From NCBI GenBank assembly GCA_027013095.1, contig JALUYI010000017.1, positions 1 to 64,000 of the forward strand: DNA of 64,000 nt. The letters are read 5' to 3'. Source of the stretch: Paracoccaceae bacterium. Lineage in GTDB: Bacteria; Pseudomonadota; Alphaproteobacteria; Rhodobacterales; Rhodobacteraceae. The translations under genes and the position numbers were made by a program. Shown here piece by piece: positions 50,952 to 61,520 of the stretch (position 1 is its first letter; each line of letters opens with the position of its first letter). The notes under the pieces were generated by a model. The model ran no database searches. It had not been told where the DNA came from and saw only the letters and a list, made by a program, of their open reading frames with translations.

Positions 50952-51776
50952 TCAGACCTTAAACCGTGCATCAAGGATTCCGGCGTCCCCGGCCTCATCC
51001 TTGACATGGGCCTGATAGGGTGCGCGCTTGCCACGATAAAGGATGCCGGTGTTCAAGCCGTCATCGGTCAGAATGCGACGTGCGGCGCGTGCTGGGTCGT
51101 CGGTTTCATCGACCGAGGCCCGATGAACGGCACCTTTCCAAGCGCGCTCATCCGGACGGAAGGTAACACAGGGGCTAAGGATTTCGACAAAGGAAAAGCC
51201 AGGGTGATTGACCGCCTCGACAATGGTTTTGGTGGTGTTCTTGATGTCGCCGGAAAATTCGCGCGCAACGAAATTTGCGCCGGATGCCAGCGCGATCACC
51301 AGCGGTTGAAAGGGTGACAGGCCGGTGCCGCCGGGCGACAGGGCGCTGTCCCAGTCGGGCTCGGTCGTGGGCGAGGGCTGGCCCTTGGTCATGCCATAAA
51401 CCCGGTTGTCCATGACGATATAGGTCATGTCGATATTGCGCCGACAGGCGTGCAGGAAATGGTTGCCGCCAATGGAATAGCCATCGCCATCGCCGCTCAT
51501 CACCAGCACCGTCAGGTCGGGGCGCGACACCTTCAACCCCGAGGCCAGCGCCAGCGAGCGCCCATGGACCCCGTGAAAGCCATAGCAATTCGTATAGGCC
51601 GGAATGCGCGAGGAACAGCCGATGCCGGAAATTACCGCCATGTCCTTGGGGTCGCGGTTCAGGTCGGCCATCGCCTTGGTGATCGACATCAGCACATGGT
51701 AATCACCGCATCCGGGGCACCAGATCGGGGTGACATCGGATTTGTAGTCTTTGGCTTTGAATGCGTTGGCGTTCAT
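50952..51776 (-). CDS. korB: 2-oxoacid:ferredoxin oxidoreductase beta subunit KorB
   Basis: 274 residues. Thiamine pyrophosphate-binding features WCPGCGDYHVL near residue 20, GIGCSSRIPAYTNCYGFHGVHGR and SGDGDGYSIGGNHFLHACRRN (cited in part) identify the beta subunit. With KorA it oxidises 2-oxoglutarate (by analogy with Thauera KorAB) and reduces ferredoxin, which is needed by benzoyl-CoA reductase. Its ATG overlaps the korA stop (ATGA). Confidence 0.9.
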   Translation of the reverse strand: MNANAFKAKDYKSDVTPIWCPGCGDYHVLMSITKAMADLNRDPKDMAVISGIGCSSRIPAYTNCYGFHGVHGRSLALASGLKVSRPDLTVLVMSGDGDGYSIGGNHFLHACRRNIDMTYIVMDNRVYGMTKGQPSPTTEPDWDSALSPGGTGLSPFQPLVIALASGANFVAREFSGDIKNTTKTIVEAVNHPGFSFVEILSPCVTFRPDERAWKGAVHRASVDETDDPARAARRILTDDGLNTGILYRGKRAPYQAHVKDEAGDAGILDARFKV

Positions 51777-53500
51777 GATGCGCTCCAGTCTTTGATGGCG
51801 GTGACGATTTCATCGGGCCCGATCAGATCCGGGCCTTCGCGGTTCAACTGTTGTACCGCGCAGGGCAGGTCCATATGGGCGCGGATATGCCTGAAAAACT
51901 GGCCGCTGTGGGATTGCTCGATCACCAGCAGGCGTTTGGTCTGTGCCAGTTCGCGCCCCAGCGCCTCGGCGGGAAACGGCGAGATCTGACGCAGCGCGAT
52001 CAGCTTTACCCCGCGCATCTGCCGCATGGCCTCGCGCGCGGGGCCGGTCAGCGAGCCCCAAGTCAGGATCGCGGTCTCGCCCCCTCCTTCGACCACACCC
52101 CAGAGGTTGCCATAGTCGAAAGCCTCGACCTTGGTGCGGCGCTTGTCCATTTGCGCCTTTTGATCCGTGGCGCGGCTGGAGGGGGTGCCGCTCTGATCGT
52201 GGGTTAGCCCATCGGCGGTATATTGCCCCCCGCGCGTGCCGGGGAGGGCCATCGGCGAGATCCCGTCAGCGGTTATGGCATAACGGTGGTAGGTTTCGTC
52301 GCGTTCCTGCCGGTATGTTGTGCGCTGCGCCAGAAAGGCGACATCGGCGGGGCGCTCGACCAGAACCCGCGCCTGCCCGAGCGACTGATCCGATAACAAA
52401 ATGACGGGAACCTGCATCGCCTCGGCCATATGAACGGCCCATTGCGCAGTGAACAGGCAGTCGGCAACGCTGGTCGGGGCGACAACCACGTGCGGCGCAT
52501 CGCCGTGAAAGCCGTAAACCGCGATATTTAGGTCGGATTGTTCCGATTTCGTGGCAATGCCGGTCGATGGCCCGGCACGCATCACATCAACCACCACGAC
52601 CGGCACCTCGGCGGCGGCGGACAGGCCGAGCGCCTCCATCATCAGGGCCAGACCGGGGCCCGAAGTTGCGGTCATCGAGGGACGGCCGCCAAAGGAGGCA
52701 CCAATTGCCATATTGATCGAGGCCAGCTCATCCTCAGCCTGAACAAGGGCACCGCCAAGGTTTTTCAACGCCGGGGCCAGATATTCCAGCACATCTGTTG
52801 CCGGCGTAATCGGATAGGCCGCGGCAAAGCGGATCCCGCCGCGAATGGCGCCAAGGCCGACGGCCTCGTTGCCGGTAATCAGCCAGCGCTCACCAGTTTG
52901 CACCGGTGCGCAGGCCAGCGGATAAGCGGGCTGACACGCGGCCGCCACCGCCATTCCGGCGTCGATTCCAGCACGACCGGCGACCACCACCGCATCGCCC
53001 TTTTTGCCAAGTTTCGTGCCAAGGACCTGCAACAGCGCATCCGTCGGCAGGCCGATCAGCCCGGCAACAATACCCGCCGCGATCATGTTTTCCCGCCCGC
53101 CGGGGATTTTTTTGGCCAGTTCCTTCAAGTCGCATTCGTGAATGGCCACGCCACTGTCGGCAAGGGCCGCCGGAACCGGACCGGCGCTTGGATCAGCAAA
53201 GACCAGACCACCCTTGGCCACCGGCATATTGCCGATGAACCGGTCGGCGTTTTTCCAGTCAAGCGCGATCAGGATGTCGAAATCCTTGCTCATGCACTCG
53301 GCGGGATGGGTAGCAAGGCGCACCAGCGCTGCCGCTTCGCCACCCCGGATCTGCGGGCCGACCGAACGGTTGAGAACGCCATACCAACCGGCCTTGCCCG
53401 CGGCCTCGAGCAAAAGCGAGCCTGCGGTGATCGCACCGGCCCCCCCGGTGCCGACAATGGCAAATGAGATACTGTCGCGTGGCTGGGCCGATCGGGTCAT
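51773..53500 (-). CDS. korA: 2-oxoacid:ferredoxin oxidoreductase alpha subunit KorA (gamma-alpha fusion)
   Basis: 575 residues. The N-terminal gamma domain (IVGTGGAGAITAGSLLLEAA; NRSVGPQIRGGEAAALVRL) is fused to the alpha domain (GIRFAAAYPITPATDVLEYL; GPGLALMMEALGLSAAAEVP), the usual architecture of this family. AAGGAG precedes the ATG. It is divergent from had across a 119-bp region that should hold both promoters. KorAB plausibly supplies low-potential electrons from 2-oxoglutarate to the fdx product at 61253. Confidence 0.9.
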   Translation of the reverse strand: MTRSAQPRDSISFAIVGTGGAGAITAGSLLLEAAGKAGWYGVLNRSVGPQIRGGEAAALVRLATHPAECMSKDFDILIALDWKNADRFIGNMPVAKGGLVFADPSAGPVPAALADSGVAIHECDLKELAKKIPGGRENMIAAGIVAGLIGLPTDALLQVLGTKLGKKGDAVVVAGRAGIDAGMAVAAACQPAYPLACAPVQTGERWLITGNEAVGLGAIRGGIRFAAAYPITPATDVLEYLAPALKNLGGALVQAEDELASINMAIGASFGGRPSMTATSGPGLALMMEALGLSAAAEVPVVVVDVMRAGPSTGIATKSEQSDLNIAVYGFHGDAPHVVVAPTSVADCLFTAQWAVHMAEAMQVPVILLSDQSLGQARVLVERPADVAFLAQRTTYRQERDETYHRYAITADGISPMALPGTRGGQYTADGLTHDQSGTPSSRATDQKAQMDKRRTKVEAFDYGNLWGVVEGGGETAILTWGSLTGPAREAMRQMRGVKLIALRQISPFPAEALGRELAQTKRLLVIEQSHSGQFFRHIRAHMDLPCAVQQLNREGPDLIGPDEIVTAIKDWSAS

Positions 53501-53533
53501 GTTGTGGCTCCTTAAACTTCACGGAATTTTCTG

Positions 53534-53562
53534 TTGACGGTATTTAGGTATTCGAGTACTTA
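53534..53562 (+). promoter_or_regulatory. Predicted promoter and overlapping palindromic operator before had
   Basis: TTGACG (53534-53539), 17-bp spacer, TACTTA (53557-53562). The -10 region overlaps an imperfect 18-bp palindrome (53545-53562) with halves TAGGTATTC and GAGTACTTA, 7 of 9 pairs matching. Two related 12-mers, ACGGTATTTAGG (53537) and ACGGTAATAAGG (53566), lie 29 bp apart. This suggests repressor control of the benzoyl-CoA operon and perhaps korAB. Confidence 0.5.
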
Positions 53563-53619
53563 TTTACGGTAATAAGGATACACGGCCTTGTCAACAAGGC
53601 AAAGACGGGAGAAATCAGG

Positions 53620-54684
53620 ATGGCGCGACGCTGGGTCATGCAGGCTGCGAATGCACCGCTGGAGCGGCAGGACTTTACCCCCGCCCCACCCGGCGACGGT
53701 GAAGTCGTGGTGGAAATCGCGGGCTGCGGCGTTTGCCATACGGACCTTGGCTATTACTATGACGGTGTGCGCACGAACCGGCCCTTGCCCTTGACGCTGG
53801 GCCACGAGATCAGCGGGACAGTCGTTCAGGCCGGTGCCGGTGCCGACGCATGGCTAGGCCGCTCGGTCATTATCCCCGCTGTCATTCCCTGCGGGGAATG
53901 CGATGCCTGCGCCCGTGGCAAGGGCACCATCTGCAAGTCGCAAAAAATGCCCGGCAACGATATCGAGGGCGGGTTTGCCAGCCATATCACGGTGCCCGCG
54001 CGGGGCCTCTGCCCGGTGGAGCCCGAGCAACTGCGGGCGGTCGGGCTGGAGCTGGCCGATGTTTCGGTCGTTGCCGATGCCCTGACCACCCCCTATCAGG
54101 CGGCGGTGCAGGCAGGGATCGGCCCCGGCGATCTGGTCGTTGTCAATGGGATTGGCGGTGTTGGAGGATATGCCGTGCAGGTCGCCGCCGCCCTTGGGGC
54201 CAGTGTGGTTGCGATTGATGTCGTGCCGGAAAAACTGGCCGCGGTGCAAGAATACGGCGCCAGCCTGACCCTGAACGCTCGAGACTTTGATCGCCGCGCC
54301 CTTAAAAACGAGATCGCGGACTTTGCTGCCAAAAACGGCCGACGCAACCGCGAGTGGATCATCATGGAGACCTCGGGGACAGCCGCCGGGCAAAAGACCG
54401 CCTTTGGTCTACTGAACCACGGCGCAACGATGTGTGTCGTCGGCTTTACCATGGACAAGGTCGAGGTCCGCTTATCAAATCTGATGGCCTTTCACGCGCG
54501 CCTATTGGGAAACTGGGGCTGCCCGCCCGATCTTTATCCCGGCGCGCTGGATCTGGTTCTGAGTGGCAAGGTCCGCTTGCAGCCCTTCATCGAACAGCGC
54601 CCCCTTGACCAGATCAATCAGGTTTTCACCGAGGTTCACGACGGAAAACTGCTGCGGCGGGCCATTCTGGTGCCAACGCTATGA
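53620..54684 (+). CDS. had: 6-hydroxycyclohex-1-ene-1-carbonyl-CoA dehydrogenase
   Basis: 354 residues of the zinc-dependent medium-chain dehydrogenase family: catalytic-zinc Cys in [23 protein letters not shown], a structural-zinc cluster [15 protein letters not shown], and the nucleotide fold [20 protein letters not shown]. In the Thauera-type benzoyl-CoA pathway Had oxidises 6-hydroxycyclohexenoyl-CoA with NAD+. The assignment depends on the adjoining oah, dch and bcr genes. GGGAGAAATCAGG precedes the ATG. The last bases overlap the oah start (ATGA). Confidence 0.92.
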   Translation: MARRWVMQAANAPLERQDFTPAPPGDGEVVVEIAGCGVCHTDLGYYYDGVRTNRPLPLTLGHEISGTVVQAGAGADAWLGRSVIIPAVIPCGECDACARGKGTICKSQKMPGNDIEGGFASHITVPARGLCPVEPEQLRAVGLELADVSVVADALTTPYQAAVQAGIGPGDLVVVNGIGGVGGYAVQVAAALGASVVAIDVVPEKLAAVQEYGASLTLNARDFDRRALKNEIADFAAKNGRRNREWIIMETSGTAAGQKTAFGLLNHGATMCVVGFTMDKVEVRLSNLMAFHARLLGNWGCPPDLYPGALDLVLSGKVRLQPFIEQRPLDQINQVFTEVHDGKLLRRAILVPTL

Positions 54685-55826
54685 CGGAGACTATCATGCC
54701 CGACACTTTCTCTTTCCGCCCCCACGATCTGGTGCCCGACGATGCCCGCGCCGCGATTTGCGACGAGGTTATTCTGGAAAAACGCCCGGCAAAAGACGCC
54801 GATGGCGCCGAGGTTGACGGACTCTATAACGCCTGGATCATCCTGAACAACCCGGCGCAGTTCAACTCTTACACAACGGCGATGGTCAAGGCGGTGATCC
54901 TGGCCTTTCGCGCCGCGAGCAATGCACGCGATGTCAACGCGGTAGTGTTTACCGGGGTCGGAGACAAGGCCTTTTGCACCGGCGGCAACACCCGCGAATA
55001 CGCCGAATATTACGCTGGCCGACCGCAGGAATACCGCCAGTACATGCGCCTCTTCAACGATATGGTCAGCACCATCTTGACCTGTGACAAGCCGGTGATC
55101 TGCCGCGTCAACGGGATGCGCATCGGCGGCGGTCAGGAAATCGGCATGGCCTGCGATTTCTCGATTGCGCAGGACTTGGCCCGTTTTGGGCAGGCGGGGC
55201 CAAAACATGGCTCGGCGGCAATCGGGGGATCGACAGACTTTCTGCCGGTGATGATCGGGGCCGAACAGGCGATGGTCTCAGGGGTGCTGTGTGAGCCGTT
55301 CTCGGCCCAAAAGGCGCTGCGTCTGGGGCTGCTGACTGATCTGGTGCCGGGCCTCAAGGTCGATGGGAAATACATCGCCAACCCGCTGGTTGAAACCCGC
55401 ATGATCACAGACGCGTGGGGCCGCCTGCTGCATGGCGAGGCTAAAACCGGCGATGATCTCGCCGCCGGCAAGGCGCTGCTAAAACGCGGGCAGATTGACC
55501 TTTCGGCGCTGGATGATGCGGTCGAGCGGCTGTGCACCAAGCTGCTGCTGACCTTTCCCGACTGCACCACGAAATCAGTCGAGGAGTTACGAAAACCCAA
55601 GCTGAACGCGTGGAACGCAAACAAGGAAAACTCCCGCGCTTGGCTGAGCCTGAACATGATGACCGAGGCCAACGCCGGGTTCAGGGCGTTCAACGCCGGC
55701 ACTCGTGAAACCGGACGCGAGGTTGATTTTGTTGCCCTGCGTCGGGCCCTTGCTGCGGGTCAGATCTGGACACCCGAGTTCATCGACAGCCTGATGCCCG
55801 GCGCCGGGGAGGGCAAAGACAGGTGA
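54681..55826 (+). CDS. oah: 6-oxocyclohex-1-ene-1-carbonyl-CoA hydrolase
   Basis: 381 residues, an enoyl-CoA hydratase-fold enzyme with the long N-terminus typical of Oah (known enzymes about 375-380). Diagnostic stretches are [40 protein letters not shown] and [20 protein letters not shown]. It hydrolytically opens the ring to 3-hydroxypimelyl-CoA. It overlaps had and dch by 4 nt each. Confidence 0.93.
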   Translation: MTETIMPDTFSFRPHDLVPDDARAAICDEVILEKRPAKDADGAEVDGLYNAWIILNNPAQFNSYTTAMVKAVILAFRAASNARDVNAVVFTGVGDKAFCTGGNTREYAEYYAGRPQEYRQYMRLFNDMVSTILTCDKPVICRVNGMRIGGGQEIGMACDFSIAQDLARFGQAGPKHGSAAIGGSTDFLPVMIGAEQAMVSGVLCEPFSAQKALRLGLLTDLVPGLKVDGKYIANPLVETRMITDAWGRLLHGEAKTGDDLAAGKALLKRGQIDLSALDDAVERLCTKLLLTFPDCTTKSVEELRKPKLNAWNANKENSRAWLSLNMMTEANAGFRAFNAGTRETGREVDFVALRRALAAGQIWTPEFIDSLMPGAGEGKDR

Positions 55827-56590
55827 CGGCTCCGCTTTTGATATCCCGCGAACAGGATGGCGCCCTCTTGCGCCTGACCCTGAACCGTCCCAAGGCAAAT
55901 ATTGTGGACGCGCGCATGATCGTCGCCCTTGATTCGGCACTGGAACAGGCGTTGGCGGACCCGGAGCTGAAGGCCGTTCTGCTGGCGGCCAACGGACCAC
56001 ATTTCAGCTTTGGCGCGTCGGTAGAAGAGCATATGCCGGAAAGCTGTGCAGCGATGCTGAACGGCTTACACGGACTGTTACGGCGGATGCTGGAAAGCCC
56101 GGTTTCAATCCTCGTTGCGATTCGCGGGCAATGTCTGGGGGGTGGGCTGGAGCTGGCTCTGGCGGGACACCGGCTGTTCGCGGCACCGTCCTCCAGCCTC
56201 GGACAGCCGGAAATGCGGCTGGGCGTTTTTGCCCCGGCCGCCAGCTGTCTGCTGCCGCCACGTATCGGTCAGTCGCGCGCCGAAGACATGCTGCTGAGCG
56301 CGCGGAGCCTGACCGGTGAAGACGCCTTGCAAAACGGCCTTGTGGATCAACTGGCCAAGGACCCCGAGGCCGCGGCTGTGGATTATTTTACCGTCCATCT
56401 GGCGCCGAAATCCGCCAGCTCGCTGCGGTACGCAGTGCGCGCAGCCCGCCTTGGATATGTCGAGAGCATGGTCAAAAAATTGCAAGTCGTTGAAAATATG
56501 TATCTTTACGAGCTTATGAAAACCCGCGACGCGGTTGAGGGGCTAAACGCCTTCATCGCCAAGCGCCCAGCCAAGTGGGAGAACCGATGA
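55823..56590 (+). CDS. dch: Cyclohexa-1,5-diene-1-carbonyl-CoA hydratase
   Basis: 255 residues of the crotonase family: LTLNRPKANIVDARMIVAL, NGPHFSFGASVEEHMPE and AIRGQCLGGGLELALAGHRL (oxyanion-hole region). The ASVEEHMP segment and the cluster position fit dienoyl-CoA hydratase, which adds water to the product of benzoyl-CoA reductase. Starts with GTG inside the oah stop (GTGA) and overlaps bcrC (ATGA). Confidence 0.92.
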   Translation: MTAPLLISREQDGALLRLTLNRPKANIVDARMIVALDSALEQALADPELKAVLLAANGPHFSFGASVEEHMPESCAAMLNGLHGLLRRMLESPVSILVAIRGQCLGGGLELALAGHRLFAAPSSSLGQPEMRLGVFAPAASCLLPPRIGQSRAEDMLLSARSLTGEDALQNGLVDQLAKDPEAAAVDYFTVHLAPKSASSLRYAVRAARLGYVESMVKKLQVVENMYLYELMKTRDAVEGLNAFIAKRPAKWENR

Positions 56591-57762
56591 CAAACCCAAC
56601 CACATCCGAGATCATCGCACGCTGTCAGGAGCTTTACGACGATCTGCGATTCACCAGCGCCCGCGACTGGAAAGACGCTGAACCGGGGCGCAAGGTTATC
56701 GCCCATATGCCGATATATGTTCCGCGTGAGCTGATCCACGCTGCCGGCATGTTGCCGCTGGGGATCATGGGAGGTGGCGACAATCTGGAGGTCATCCACG
56801 GCGACGCCTACTACCAAAGCTATATCTGCCGGATCCCGCGCTCGACCATCGAGCTTGGCCTGTCAGGGCGGCTCGATTTCGTGGACGGGATGATCTTTCC
56901 CTCGATCTGCGATGTGATCCGCAACCTGTCAGGCATGTGGAAAATGCTGTTTCCCGAGGTTTACGTCAAATATTTCGACGTGCCGCAAACCTATGACGAC
57001 GACATCGGCGGCACGTTTTATATCGGCGAGATGCGCGAGTTCCTGACCGATCTTGAAGCTCTGGCCGGGCGCAAGATCAGCGATGACGACATTCGCACCT
57101 CGATCACCGTTTACAACGAGAACCGCCGCGCGATTGCCGAACTTTATCGCCTGCGAGCGGCCAAACCATGGCAGGCTCCGGCGTCCGAGGCCTATCTGGT
57201 GATGCGCGCGGGCCTGACCCTGCCGGTTGAAGATCACACCCGCCTCGTGCACGATTACATCGCCGCGGCAAAGGCCGAAAAGCGCCCAATCAAGGACAAC
57301 TCGCGGATCATTCTGACCGGTATGTTCTGCGAACAACCGCCCCTTAACCTGATAAAATCTCTGGAGCTTTCCGGCTGCTATGTGGTTGACGACGACTTTA
57401 TGCTGGTCAGTCGCTGGCTGGTTGGCGATGTGCCGACGGACGGGGACCCGGTTTACAACCTCTCGCAGGCGTTTCTGCATCAGTCGATGTCCACGGCGGC
57501 AAAATATGAGCCAGACGAGGCCGAAAAAGGCCAGTTCCTGGTGCGCGCGGTCAGGGACACCGGTGCCGAAGGGGTGATTTTTGCCTCGACCAGTTTTTGC
57601 GATCCCGCTCTGTTGGACCGGCCAATGCTGCAAAACGTCCTGAAGGCAGCCGATATCCCCTACATCGCCTTCAAATACTCTGAAAACTCTGGGCAGATGC
57701 AGCCGATCCGCGAACAGGCCGGAACCTTTGTCGATTCAATCAAACTCTGGAGCGCCGCATGA
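56587..57762 (+). CDS. bcrC: Benzoyl-CoA reductase subunit C
   Basis: 391 residues from ATG 56587, overlapping the dch stop. 2-hydroxyacyl-CoA dehydratase D-component fold: ELIHAAGMLPLGIMGGGDNL, FPSICDVIRNLSGMW, ILTGMFCEQPPLNLI and FASTSFCDPALLDRP. Cysteines in these stretches are candidate ligands of the active-site 4Fe-4S cluster. With BcrB it forms the module that binds and reduces benzoyl-CoA. Length agrees with the 43-kDa subunit of Thauera. Confidence 0.94.
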   Translation: MTNPTTSEIIARCQELYDDLRFTSARDWKDAEPGRKVIAHMPIYVPRELIHAAGMLPLGIMGGGDNLEVIHGDAYYQSYICRIPRSTIELGLSGRLDFVDGMIFPSICDVIRNLSGMWKMLFPEVYVKYFDVPQTYDDDIGGTFYIGEMREFLTDLEALAGRKISDDDIRTSITVYNENRRAIAELYRLRAAKPWQAPASEAYLVMRAGLTLPVEDHTRLVHDYIAAAKAEKRPIKDNSRIILTGMFCEQPPLNLIKSLELSGCYVVDDDFMLVSRWLVGDVPTDGDPVYNLSQAFLHQSMSTAAKYEPDEAEKGQFLVRAVRDTGAEGVIFASTSFCDPALLDRPMLQNVLKAADIPYIAFKYSENSGQMQPIREQAGTFVDSIKLWSAA

Positions 57763-59066
57763 AACCTTCGATCCTGAAAGCCCAACCCGCCGACGTCCAA
57801 AAGGACGCCTCCATGATCAAGCAAAAACAGATGATGGCAGGCCATTACGACCGCCTGACAAGCGCCCCAGAGACCGGCGCCAAGGTCGCCTCGACCTTTG
57901 TACCGGGAAATTTGAACGAGTTGATCATGTGCTTTGATCTGGTCAACAACCTGCCCGAGGTGAACGCCATCCAGAACGGCCTGCGCAAGAAATCCGGCGC
58001 CTATATCATGGAGGCCGAGCGCTCGGGCCATTCCGAGGACGTCTGCACCTATGTGAAATCCGACATCGGCATGATGCTGAAGGGTAACATCGGCCCGAAC
58101 GGCAAACCCTTGCCAAAGCCCGACGTTCTGCTTTTGAGTTACACCGGCTGTTTCACCTTTCTGAAATGGTTCGAGCTTTTGCGCGAGCAATACAAATGCC
58201 CAACCATTTTCTTGCAAACCCCCTATATGGCCGATGGAAAGATCACGCCAAACATGATCCAGTACATGGTCAAACAGTTGAAAGAGAACGTTATTCCGGT
58301 TCTCGAAGAGGTCTCGGGGGTCAAGTTCGACATTGATCGTCTGCGCGAATATCTGAAAAAATCCGCCGTTGCCGAGGACGATCTGGTCGCCGTCTTGCAA
58401 AGCGCCAAGAACAAGCCCTCGCCCATCGATGCCTATTTTGGCGGCATCTATTACATCGGCCCGATTTTCGGCGCCTTTCGCGGCACAGACGACGCGATCG
58501 ACTATTATCGGTTCCTGCGCGCCGAAGTGGAAGAGCGCATCGCCAAGGGGCTTGGCCCGGTCACGCCCGACGGCACCATGAGTGAGGAGAAATATCGTCT
58601 GGTCGTCGAAGGCCCACCCAACTACACGAATTTCCGCCAGTTCTGGAAAATGTTCTATGACGAGGGCGCAACCGTGGTTGCCTCGAGTTATACCAAGGTT
58701 GGCGGCACCTATGATTACGGCTTTCGCCACAACCCCGACAAGCCGCTGGAAAGCCTCGCGGAATATTGCCTGAATGTATACACCAACCGCAGCCTGCCAA
58801 TGCGCATTGATATGCTGAGCGATTATATCAACGAGTATGAAGCCGACGGGTTGCTGATCAATTCCATCAAATCCTGCAACAGCTTTTCCGCCGGGCAGTT
58901 GTTGATCATGCGCGAGGTTGAAAAACGCACCGGAAAACCGGCGGCCTTTATCGAAAGCGATCTGGTGGACCCGCGTTATTTCTCGGGTGCCAATATCAAG
59001 AACCGGCTGGAAAGCTATTTCCAGATGGTTGAACAAAAACGCAGCGGACGGGGGGCAGCGGCATGA
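57759..59066 (+). CDS. bcrB: Benzoyl-CoA reductase subunit B
   Basis: 435 residues, same dehydratase fold as Bcr[59 protein letters not shown] and [20 protein letters not shown]. Conserved cysteines again sit in cluster-ligand positions. It overlaps bcrC and bcrA by ATGA junctions. Oxygen-sensitive cytosolic enzyme. Confidence 0.94.
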   Translation: MKPSILKAQPADVQKDASMIKQKQMMAGHYDRLTSAPETGAKVASTFVPGNLNELIMCFDLVNNLPEVNAIQNGLRKKSGAYIMEAERSGHSEDVCTYVKSDIGMMLKGNIGPNGKPLPKPDVLLLSYTGCFTFLKWFELLREQYKCPTIFLQTPYMADGKITPNMIQYMVKQLKENVIPVLEEVSGVKFDIDRLREYLKKSAVAEDDLVAVLQSAKNKPSPIDAYFGGIYYIGPIFGAFRGTDDAIDYYRFLRAEVEERIAKGLGPVTPDGTMSEEKYRLVVEGPPNYTNFRQFWKMFYDEGATVVASSYTKVGGTYDYGFRHNPDKPLESLAEYCLNVYTNRSLPMRIDMLSDYINEYEADGLLINSIKSCNSFSAGQLLIMREVEKRTGKPAAFIESDLVDPRYFSGANIKNRLESYFQMVEQKRSGRGAAA

Positions 59067-60388
59067 AAACCTTTGTGGGAATTGACCTCGGCTCAACCAC
59101 CACCAAGGCGGTGCTAATGGACGAGGACGAAAAGGTTCTGGGCCGCGGGATCACCAACTCGCGCTCGAACTATGACACGGCCTGCCGCGTGGCCCAGCAG
59201 GAGGCGGCGGTTGATGCGCGCTTTACCCTGTTTCGCCGCGAATTCGGTGCCGAGGATGGCAGCAAGCAGGAGGTCGAGGACTTTCTCGCCAGTCTCGAGC
59301 GCGCCTTTCGTTTGGAACAGTTTCTTGAACAACTCGACGATCTTGAGGAAACCTGTATTCGGCAGGTTCAGGGGGCGCGGTTTGAAAAGAATGCCGCTGG
59401 CGTGAAAACGGCTCTGGCCGAGGTCTTTGGCCGTCTGCGCGGCGAGGCGCCGGCGATGTATGCACCGGGGGCGGCGCGCAAGTCCGATTTTTTCCGCGAT
59501 ATCGCGGGATCTCGATACTTGGCCCTGGCCGAAGACGTCGCCCGCGCCGCCGATTTGCCTTATGATCTGTTGCTGAATGTCTATGACAAGTCGATCATCG
59601 CGGTGGAAAACCGCCCGCCCCGGGGGGTTCTGTCGGACAAATTCCAGCGCGCCCTGAAACGGGTGGTCGCCGAGGGGACGGGCCTGTCGGGGGAAATGCT
59701 GAAACCGGTTCAGCACGCACTGGATGTCGAGCTTGAGGAAAGCTATCTCGTTGGCACCGGCTATGGCCGCGTCACACTGCCCTTTTCCAAGGAGCATATC
59801 CGCAGCGAGATCCTGTGTCACGGGCTGGGCGCGCATATGATGTATCCTGAAACGCGCACCGTTCTTGATATCGGCGGGCAGGATACCAAGGGGATTCAGG
59901 TTGACGAAAACGGCATCGTCGAAAATTTCCAGATGAATGATCGCTGTGCGGCGGGCTGCGGGCGCTATCTCGGCTATATTGCCGACGAAATGAACATGGG
60001 TCTGCATGAACTTGGCCCGCTGGCGATGAAATCGGAAAAACCGGCGCGGATCAATTCAACCTGCACGGTGTTTGCAGGGGCGGAATTGCGTGATCGGCTG
60101 GCATTGGGTGAGGCACGTGAGGATATTTTGGCGGGTCTACACCGCTCGATCGTGTTGCGGGCAATGTCAATCATCGCGCGCTCGGGCGGGGTTACGGACC
60201 AGTTTACGTTTACCGGCGGGGTGGCCAAGAACGAGGCCGCCGTGCGCGAATTGAAAAAGCTGGTGTTTGAAAACTACGGCAAGGTGAAAATCAATATCGA
60301 CCCGGATTCGATTTATACCGGAGCGCTGGGCGGGGCCGAATTTGCCCGTCGCGCCGCCGAGGGGCGTTTGGAAGGAGTGGACGCATGA
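59063..60388 (+). CDS. bcrA: Benzoyl-CoA reductase subunit A (ATPase/activator)
   Basis: 441 residues. An ASKHA ATPase (BadF/BcrA type): phosphate loop [17 protein letters not shown], a family-specific insertion (about 60-250), [16 protein letters not shown] and the cluster-binding [10 protein letters not shown], plus [15 protein letters not shown]. BcrA and BcrD share a 4Fe-4S cluster and use two ATP per electron pair to push electrons from ferredoxin to BcrBC. The longer of the two activator subunits, as in Thauera. Confidence 0.94.
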   Translation: MKTFVGIDLGSTTTKAVLMDEDEKVLGRGITNSRSNYDTACRVAQQEAAVDARFTLFRREFGAEDGSKQEVEDFLASLERAFRLEQFLEQLDDLEETCIRQVQGARFEKNAAGVKTALAEVFGRLRGEAPAMYAPGAARKSDFFRDIAGSRYLALAEDVARAADLPYDLLLNVYDKSIIAVENRPPRGVLSDKFQRALKRVVAEGTGLSGEMLKPVQHALDVELEESYLVGTGYGRVTLPFSKEHIRSEILCHGLGAHMMYPETRTVLDIGGQDTKGIQVDENGIVENFQMNDRCAAGCGRYLGYIADEMNMGLHELGPLAMKSEKPARINSTCTVFAGAELRDRLALGEAREDILAGLHRSIVLRAMSIIARSGGVTDQFTFTGGVAKNEAAVRELKKLVFENYGKVKINIDPDSIYTGALGGAEFARRAAEGRLEGVDA

Positions 60389-61230
60389 CCATTGCAGCAG
60401 GAATTGATGTCGGCACGGGGGTCGTCAAGGCGGTGATCTTCAAGGTCGAGAACGGCACTGAAACGTGGTTGTCGCGCGCCAATATGCGCATCCGCCAACG
60501 CGACCCGATGGAGTTGGCGCGCGAGGCGTTCGAGCAGTGTCTTGAGGATGCGAACCTCGAGGAAAGAGACATAGATTATGTGGCCACGACGGGCGAGGGC
60601 GAGGCGATTCCCTTTCACACCGGGCATTTTTATTCGATGACCAGCCACGCGCGCGGGGCGCGGTTTCTGAACCCCGAGGCGGTTGCTATTCTGGACTGCG
60701 GCGCCTTGCACGGGCGTGCCATCATCACCGATGAGCGCGGCAAGGTCCTGAACTACAAGATGACCAGCCAATGCGCTTCAGGCTCGGGGCAGTTCTTGGA
60801 AAATATCGCACGATACCTCGGCATTGCGCAGGACGAAATCGGCAGCCTGTCACTGTCGGCGGACAACCCCGAAGAGGTCAGCTCGATCTGCGCGGTGCTG
60901 GCGGAAACCGACGTCATCAACATGGTTAGCCGGGGCATCACGGCACCCAACATTCTGAAGGGCATCCACATGTCCATGGCCAACCGTCTGGCCCGGCTGT
61001 TGAAAAGCATCGGCGCCCGCGAAGGAGTCATCATGATGACCGGCGGTCTGGCGCTGGATGAGGGGCTGTGTGCGGCCATGCGTGAGCAGCTGGGCAAGAT
61101 GAAAGGGGTGACAGCCGAGGTCGCGAACCACCCGGACTCGATCTACGCCGGGGCAATCGGCGCGGCGCTCTGGGGGGCGTTCCGGGCGGAAAAACTGGCT
61201 GCGGCCGGACACTTGTTGAAAGCATCCTGA
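60385..61230 (+). CDS. bcrD: Benzoyl-CoA reductase subunit D (ATPase/activator)
   Basis: 281 residues. ASKHA ATPase partner of Bcr[51 protein letters not shown] (cluster Cys) and [20 protein letters not shown]. It lacks the BcrA-type insertion, so is about 160 residues shorter, as usual. ATGA overlap with bcrA. Confidence 0.94.
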   Translation: MTIAAGIDVGTGVVKAVIFKVENGTETWLSRANMRIRQRDPMELAREAFEQCLEDANLEERDIDYVATTGEGEAIPFHTGHFYSMTSHARGARFLNPEAVAILDCGALHGRAIITDERGKVLNYKMTSQCASGSGQFLENIARYLGIAQDEIGSLSLSADNPEEVSSICAVLAETDVINMVSRGITAPNILKGIHMSMANRLARLLKSIGAREGVIMMTGGLALDEGLCAAMREQLGKMKGVTAEVANHPDSIYAGAIGAALWGAFRAEKLAAAGHLLKAS

Positions 61231-61252
61231 GGCACGAAAAGGAGAAACACCA

Positions 61253-61498
61253 ATGGCCCTGATGATCATCGAAAGCTGCACCGCCTGCGATGCGTGTGAG
61301 CCGGTCTGCCCAAACGAGGCGATCTCGGTGGGGGATCCCATCTATATCATCGACCCGATGAAATGCACCCAATGCGTCGGCGAAGAGGATGAGCCGCAAT
61401 GCCGTCTGGTTTGCCCGGAATCCTGCATCGTGGACAATCCCGACTGGGTGGAAAGCGAAGAAGAACTGCAGGCAAAATACGATGCCCTGCACGGCTGA
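61253..61498 (+). CDS. fdx: 2[4Fe-4S] ferredoxin (Alvin type), electron donor to BCR
   Basis: 81 residues. First cluster motif CTACDACEPVCP (residues 7-18). The second, CTQCVGEEDEPQCRLVCP, carries the 8-residue spacing typical of Chromatium/Thauera-type ferredoxins, which have very negative potentials. AAAAGGAGAAA precedes the ATG, 22 nt after bcrD. It should carry electrons from KorAB to BcrAD. Confidence 0.95.
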   Translation: MALMIIESCTACDACEPVCPNEAISVGDPIYIIDPMKCTQCVGEEDEPQCRLVCPESCIVDNPDWVESEEELQAKYDALHG

Positions 61499-61520
61499 TT
61501 GCGATCAATCAAGCAGACCC

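Noticed and set aside
57660-59096. 478-codon minus-strand frame opposite bcrB
   Set aside because: Antisense of bcrB with no ribosome site and no recognisable domain.
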